Source of the DNA: Microcaldota archaeon
GTDB taxonomy: Archaea; Micrarchaeota; Micrarchaeia; Burarchaeales; Fermentimicrarchaeaceae
Length of the DNA: 49,566 bases
Assembly (NCBI GenBank): GCA_013425405.1
Contig: JACCLF010000023.1
Span: 1 to 49,566 of the forward strand
Direction of reading: 5' to 3'
Shown here piece by piece: positions 46,548-49,566 of the stretch (the stretch's first letter is position 1; every line of letters starts with the position of its first letter). Below the pieces are notes generated by a model. That model had not been told where the DNA came from, did no database searches, and saw only the letters and a list, made by a program, of their open reading frames with translations. The position numbers and the translations under genes are program-made.

Positions 46548-47360
46548 ATGGGAGTTGAGGAGAAGATAAAGACTATTGAGGATGAAATGGCGAGAACCCA
46601 GTATCACAAGGGCACTGAACATCATTTCGGAAAACTCAGGGCAAGGCTTTCGCAACTCAGAAAGCTGGCCGGGCAGCACAAGAAAGGCAGGGTGAGATTC
46701 TCTGTGAGGAAAGGTGGGGATGCCACTGTGATACTCATAGGCGAGTCATTCGTAGGTAAATCCAGCATATTCAACAGGCTCACTGGGGCGCATTCAAAAA
46801 TTGGAGATCATCCATTCACAACGCAGAAGATGATTCCTGGCATCATGAATTATAAAGGTGTCCAAATACAGGTGCTGGATACGCCTGCGCTGGAGCTTAG
46901 CGAGGCTGAGATACTTTCTTTTGCAAGCATAGCGGATTTGGTTGTCATTGTATGCGACTCTTCAAAAGGAAATCTGTCTAATGTGATGGAGGGCTTGGAG
47001 AGGGCGAAGGTAAGCGGGGTGCCCTTTGTTGTGATTAATAAATGCGATGTGGAGTGGGGAGGGGGTTTCTGCGTCTCTGCCCTGAGCGGGGAGGGAATTG
47101 AGGGGTTGAAAGAGGACATATACAGCAGGCTGAGGCTTTTAAGAGTTTACCTGAAGCCGAAGAGGGGAGAAGCAGACAGGAACAGACCTCTAGTTGTGAA
47201 AGAGGGTGCTGCAGTGAAGGATGTTTGGGAGAAGCTTAGGCTGAAGGGGGAGATGGGGTATGCGCTTGTGTGGGGCAACTCTGCAAAATTTCCAGGGCAG
47301 AAGGTGGGGGCGGATCATGCTCTTAAGGATGGGGACGTACTAACAATCGTGATGAGGTAG
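46548..47360 (+). CDS. minimal DRG/Obg-like GTPase with TGS domain
   Basis: A 270-residue TRAFAC GTPase of the DRG type. The N-terminal helix pair (IKTIEDEMARTQYHKGTEHH) is the DRG signature. G1 is GESFVGKSS (65-73), G3 is DTPA (111-114, usually DxPG), G4 is NKCD (164-167) and G5 is SALSG. A TGS domain occupies about 195-270. The usual DRG has about 365 residues with an S5D2L insert, which is missing here, and G1 and G3 deviate from GFPSVGKS and DLPG. It probably binds the ribosome or a translation factor. Confidence 0.85.
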   Translation: MGVEEKIKTIEDEMARTQYHKGTEHHFGKLRARLSQLRKLAGQHKKGRVRFSVRKGGDATVILIGESFVGKSSIFNRLTGAHSKIGDHPFTTQKMIPGIMNYKGVQIQVLDTPALELSEAEILSFASIADLVVIVCDSSKGNLSNVMEGLERAKVSGVPFVVINKCDVEWGGGFCVSALSGEGIEGLKEDIYSRLRLLRVYLKPKRGEADRNRPLVVKEGAAVKDVWEKLRLKGEMGYALVWGNSAKFPGQKVGADHALKDGDVLTIVMR

Positions 47361-47364
47361 TTGC

Positions 47365-47814
47365 ATGGTTTCTCTGAAATACTGGGAATGGGAGGATGCG
47401 GTGCTGAAGGAGAAGCTCAAGCACATTTCGGTGAAGGAGATAGCAAGAGCTTATTTTGACAATGAGACGCAGGCTTATAGGTTTGCCTCTGCCCTGCTGC
47501 TTGTGAAGAGGAGGGGGTTTTTGAAGCTGAGGGAATGCCCAGAGGAACTGCCTGCTGCAACTTGGAAGAGATATTTGGATTTTGGGGTGCAGGTGGGCAT
47601 ACTGAAGCATGAGGATGAAGTTTATTCTTTCACTGACAGGTTTACAAAGCCGTTGAAGAACTTCGGGGAGTATGTGAAAGTATGGGTGAAGGAAGGAGAT
47701 GCAAATGAGGATTTGGGCTTGACTTTCGCACTTGCAAAAAGAGGGAAGGAGAAGAAGAGAGGAGGCAAGTCTACCTCTTACTCATCGCAGCAAGTACCCT
47801 CTCCTTCGCTATAG
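47365..47814 (+). CDS. probable winged-helix protein
   Basis: A 149-residue soluble protein. LKHISVKEIARAYFDNETQA, YRFASALLLVKRRGFLKLRE and VGILKHEDEVYSFTDRFTK look like a winged-helix domain followed by a helical tail, with a basic C-terminus (KRGKEKKRGGKS). It starts 4 nt after the GTPase gene, so it is probably co-expressed. The 3' end overlaps the convergent dehydrogenase by 44 nt. No regulatory target is known, and the HTH call rests on pattern only. Confidence 0.5.
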   Translation: MVSLKYWEWEDAVLKEKLKHISVKEIARAYFDNETQAYRFASALLLVKRRGFLKLRECPEELPAATWKRYLDFGVQVGILKHEDEVYSFTDRFTKPLKNFGEYVKVWVKEGDANEDLGLTFALAKRGKEKKRGGKSTSYSSQQVPSPSL

Positions 47815-48868
47815 CCATGGCTGCATCCCTTGTCGGAGTTGAGTCATTCTTTGCTTTCTCAAGGACCATTCTTGTGTTTTTCTTAACCCTCTCGGTTATG
47901 GTGGAGAATGCCTGCTCCTTGGTGCCGCCTATGCTTTCGGTATATGAGAGTATTACTCCTCCGGCATTGGCAATGAGGTCTGGAACAATCAGCACGCCTC
48001 TCTTGGAGAGAATGTTCTCGCTTTCAAGCTTCACGGGCAGGTTGGCAGCCTCCACGAGTATCTTCGCCTTGATATTGTTGACATTCTTCTCGTTTATGAC
48101 ATCGGGCCTTGCTCCGGGTATTAGTATTGCAACGTCAAGCCCGAAGAGGTCTGCAGTTGGGAGCTGCTTGCCGGAAGGGTAGCCAAGCACTGTCCCTTTC
48201 TCCTTCTTGGTTTTCATAAGTTCTTCATAGTTCAAGCCGTTGGGATCGTAAATTGTCCCTTTTGAATCTGAGACTGCCACTACTTTCGCGCCTTTCTCAG
48301 AAAGGAATTTCATTGTGAATGTCCCCACATTTCCGAACCCCTCAATTGCAACAGTGGTTCCGTTGAGGCCGATGCCGGCAAACTCTGCAGCAACTTCAGT
48401 TGATTCGACAACACTGAAGCCCGTGGAGCCGAGCTCATGCGGTAAGCCGCCCATGTCTGTTGGCTTGCCTGTTGCGGCCTTGGGGTTTCCTGCGCCATCA
48501 ACGAATATTCTCATCTCCTCTGCGCCGGTATTCATATCGGGGCCTGCCAGGTACTCGCCGGGGCAGAGCAATTTTAGAGCCCTGCCGAAAGCACGCATCA
48601 TGGAAGCCTTGTCACCGCGGGGGTCTCCCTTTATTCCGCTCTTCCCGCCTCCGAAAGGAAGCTCCGCGAGGGCGTTCTTCCATGTCATCACTCTTGCAAG
48701 CCTGAAAACTTCCGTCACGGTGAGGTCTGGCACGAGCCGTATGCCTCCCTTGCCAGGTCCGAGAGCAGAGTTGTCTATGACAACAATTCCCTTAGTTTTC
48801 GTCTTCTGGTCGTAGATTATGATAATTTTCTCCGGTCCCCACTCATCTATAAATCCATTCGCTTCCAT
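47771..48868 (-). CDS. Glu/Leu/Phe/Val dehydrogenase family protein (glutamate dehydrogenase-like)
   Basis: This enzyme oxidatively deaminates an amino acid, most likely glutamate. From ATG 48868 it has 365 aa. It contains the catalytic region LPFGGGKSGIKGDP (Lys of GGGKSG), AGPDMNTGAEEMR, the Rossmann motif AIEGFGNVGTF, ILVEAANLPV and IPDLIANAGGV. The N-terminal domain is about 40 residues shorter than a full glutamate dehydrogenase, so leucine- or other amino-acid-type specificity is possible. GAGGTATTT lies before the ATG and TTAATTAAAT about 26 nt upstream. It converges on the winged-helix gene. Confidence 0.88.
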   Translation of the reverse strand: MEANGFIDEWGPEKIIIIYDQKTKTKGIVVIDNSALGPGKGGIRLVPDLTVTEVFRLARVMTWKNALAELPFGGGKSGIKGDPRGDKASMMRAFGRALKLLCPGEYLAGPDMNTGAEEMRIFVDGAGNPKAATGKPTDMGGLPHELGSTGFSVVESTEVAAEFAGIGLNGTTVAIEGFGNVGTFTMKFLSEKGAKVVAVSDSKGTIYDPNGLNYEELMKTKKEKGTVLGYPSGKQLPTADLFGLDVAILIPGARPDVINEKNVNNIKAKILVEAANLPVKLESENILSKRGVLIVPDLIANAGGVILSYTESIGGTKEQAFSTITERVKKNTRMVLEKAKNDSTPTRDAAMAIAKERVLAAMSKR

Positions 48869-48948
48869 TTCAAATACCTCTAGGAGTAGACATTTAATTA
48901 AGTAAAGAATAAAAAGGGTGTGGGGCAATAAGCATAACATAAGGTGAT

Positions 48949-49365
48949 ATGGTGGGTCTGCTTGATATTTTTGGCAAGAAGAATGTGGGTGAGGAACTTG
49001 TCAGAAAAGTCCCCTACGGGATGAAGCTTACGTTCCATCCCTATAGATTGAATGCTAATAAGGTGGAGAGCGTGCTTTTGATTGTTGATCTGAAGAACCT
49101 GAAGGAGGAGGTGCTGCTCACTTCAGTCGTTGTGAAGCTCCCGAAGAATTTGGGGTTTGACCAGATGGCCCTATCCAACGCCAGGGAGATAAGGCTGGGG
49201 GAGATAAAGCCTGGTGAGGATAAGGTTGTGAAGGTTGAGGTGTGGGGCAACCCGAGGACGGACCTCGGGGATTACCCGATTGAAGTTACGGCAATATGCC
49301 ACTACAGGAATTATGGGTATATGCTTAATGCCGAGAAAAAAGAGATAGTGCTGAGGGCTGTTTAG
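48949..49365 (+). CDS. Ig-like beta-sandwich protein, unknown (paralogue of 26397-26762)
   Basis: A 138-residue soluble protein, beta-rich: LTFHPYRLNANKVESVLLIV, VVVKLPKNLGF, EIKPGEDKVVKVEVWGN and YPIEVTAICHYRN, then K-x-IVLR. It follows the same frame as the protein at 26397-26762 (F-x-P-x-RLNA, GEIKPGE, Y-x-I-x-x-T). ATG 48949 is used, but GGTGA ends 4 nt before GTG 48952, so that is equally good. It is divergent from the glutamate dehydrogenase gene. Function unknown. Confidence 0.6.
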   Translation: MVGLLDIFGKKNVGEELVRKVPYGMKLTFHPYRLNANKVESVLLIVDLKNLKEEVLLTSVVVKLPKNLGFDQMALSNAREIRLGEIKPGEDKVVKVEVWGNPRTDLGDYPIEVTAICHYRNYGYMLNAEKKEIVLRAV

Positions 49366-49566
49366 CTACTCCTTGAACTCCTTCTTTTCTGCTTCCTTCT
49401 CCTCGAGCTTGGGCATTAGTTCACTGATTGCAGAGGCGAGCTGCATCCCCTTGTCAGTGAGCTTCACCTTCTTAACCCTGCCCTTGGGCTCGAATGCGAT
49501 GAGGTTGGATTTCTTGAATTCCTTGAGGAGCTTTGTTGTGTGGACATAGGTGGCTCCGCAGCTGGC
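49366..49566 (-). CDS. MarR-like winged-helix protein, C-terminal part (truncated by window edge)
   Basis: Sixty-six residues are visible up to the TAG at 49366-49368; the start lies past the end of the window. ATYVHTTKLLKEFKKSNLIA is the recognition-helix region, FEPKGRVKKVKLTDKGMQLA is the beta-wing leading into the last helix, and the C-terminus is a charged helix ending KKEFKE. This is the usual plan of small archaeal MarR/PadR-like regulators. It converges with the Ig-like gene. Confidence 0.7.
   Translation of the reverse strand, partial: ASCGATYVHTTKLLKEFKKSNLIAFEPKGRVKKVKLTDKGMQLASAISELMPKLEEKEAEKKEFKE

Overview
This window is archaeal chromosome. The evidence is a three-unit tRNA-splicing endonuclease, the wyosine enzyme Taw1, diphthine synthase, Dtd2-type D-aminoacyl-tRNA deacylase, a DUF63 membrane protein, a class III-signal pilin, a beta-CASP CPSF-like nuclease, and TATA boxes placed about 26 nt before many start codons. 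The single-chain three-unit (epsilon2-type) EndA, the Cys-rich lipoproteins and the CPYG thioredoxin-fold proteins point to a DPANN lineage, most likely Micrarchaeota or a neighbour such as Diapherotrites; this placement is an inference. Many genes look leaderless. Internal operon genes often carry a GGTGA Shine-Dalgarno ending 4-5 nt before the start, and this pattern was used to choose starts.

Layout. 1-7.1 kb: RNA/DNA housekeeping (CPSF-like nuclease, DHH/RecJ-like enzyme, RNase HII, EndA, Taw1) with a BASS-type permease. 7.1-13.5 kb: one tightly packed minus-strand operon that begins with tRNA-Cys and runs cysS, exported DJ-1-like lipoprotein, small membrane protein, winged-helix regulator, DUF63, dphB, Cys-repeat lipoprotein, yjbQ, nadK. 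13.5-13.8 kb: a structured + strand segment resembling the omega-RNA/right end of an IS200/IS605 (TnpB) element without an intact tnpB, abutting the ahcY stop. 15-20 kb: HTH regulator, DUF2085 protein, a triple thioredoxin-fold membrane protein, a small ferredoxin, and the cysteine desulfurase/IscU pair. 20-26.8 kb: envelope genes (lipoproteins, pilin), dtdA, duplicated AbrB genes, a winged-helix protein, a KaiC-like ATPase and an Ig-like protein. 26.8-34.7 kb: an accessory block with two paralogous methyltransferase-like proteins, a distant pair of unknown paralogues, a formiminoglutamate/folate gene pair, and a divergent GNAT pair of which one is frameshifted. A 19-bp motif occurs upstream of two of these unknown genes. 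34.7-42.0 kb: a four-repeat membrane protein, a ferredoxin, and a deoxyribonucleotide module (cobalamin adenosyltransferase, NrdR, class II ribonucleotide reductase NrdJ with two inteins) with two NrdR-box-like sites at the nrdJ promoter, followed by alaX. 42.1-45.5 kb: an island of four toxin-antitoxin-like pairs with palindromic or repeated operator-like sequences. 45.6-49.6 kb: nitroreductase, a membrane protein, a minimal DRG-like GTPase, two winged-helix proteins, a glutamate dehydrogenase-family enzyme, and a second copy of the Ig-like family.

How the genes work together. The clearest functional unit is btuR-nrdR-nrdJ. The adenosyltransferase would supply adenosylcobalamin to the B12-dependent NrdJ, and NrdR would repress nrdJ through tandem boxes lying between the TATA box and the start. 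The adenosyltransferase frame is interrupted by an in-frame TAG, and the homologous tail continues after it. Translation quality control and tRNA maturation are also concentrated here (EndA, Taw1, CysRS with its tRNA, DtdA, AlaX, DphB). All function calls come from reading motifs by eye; no database search was possible.
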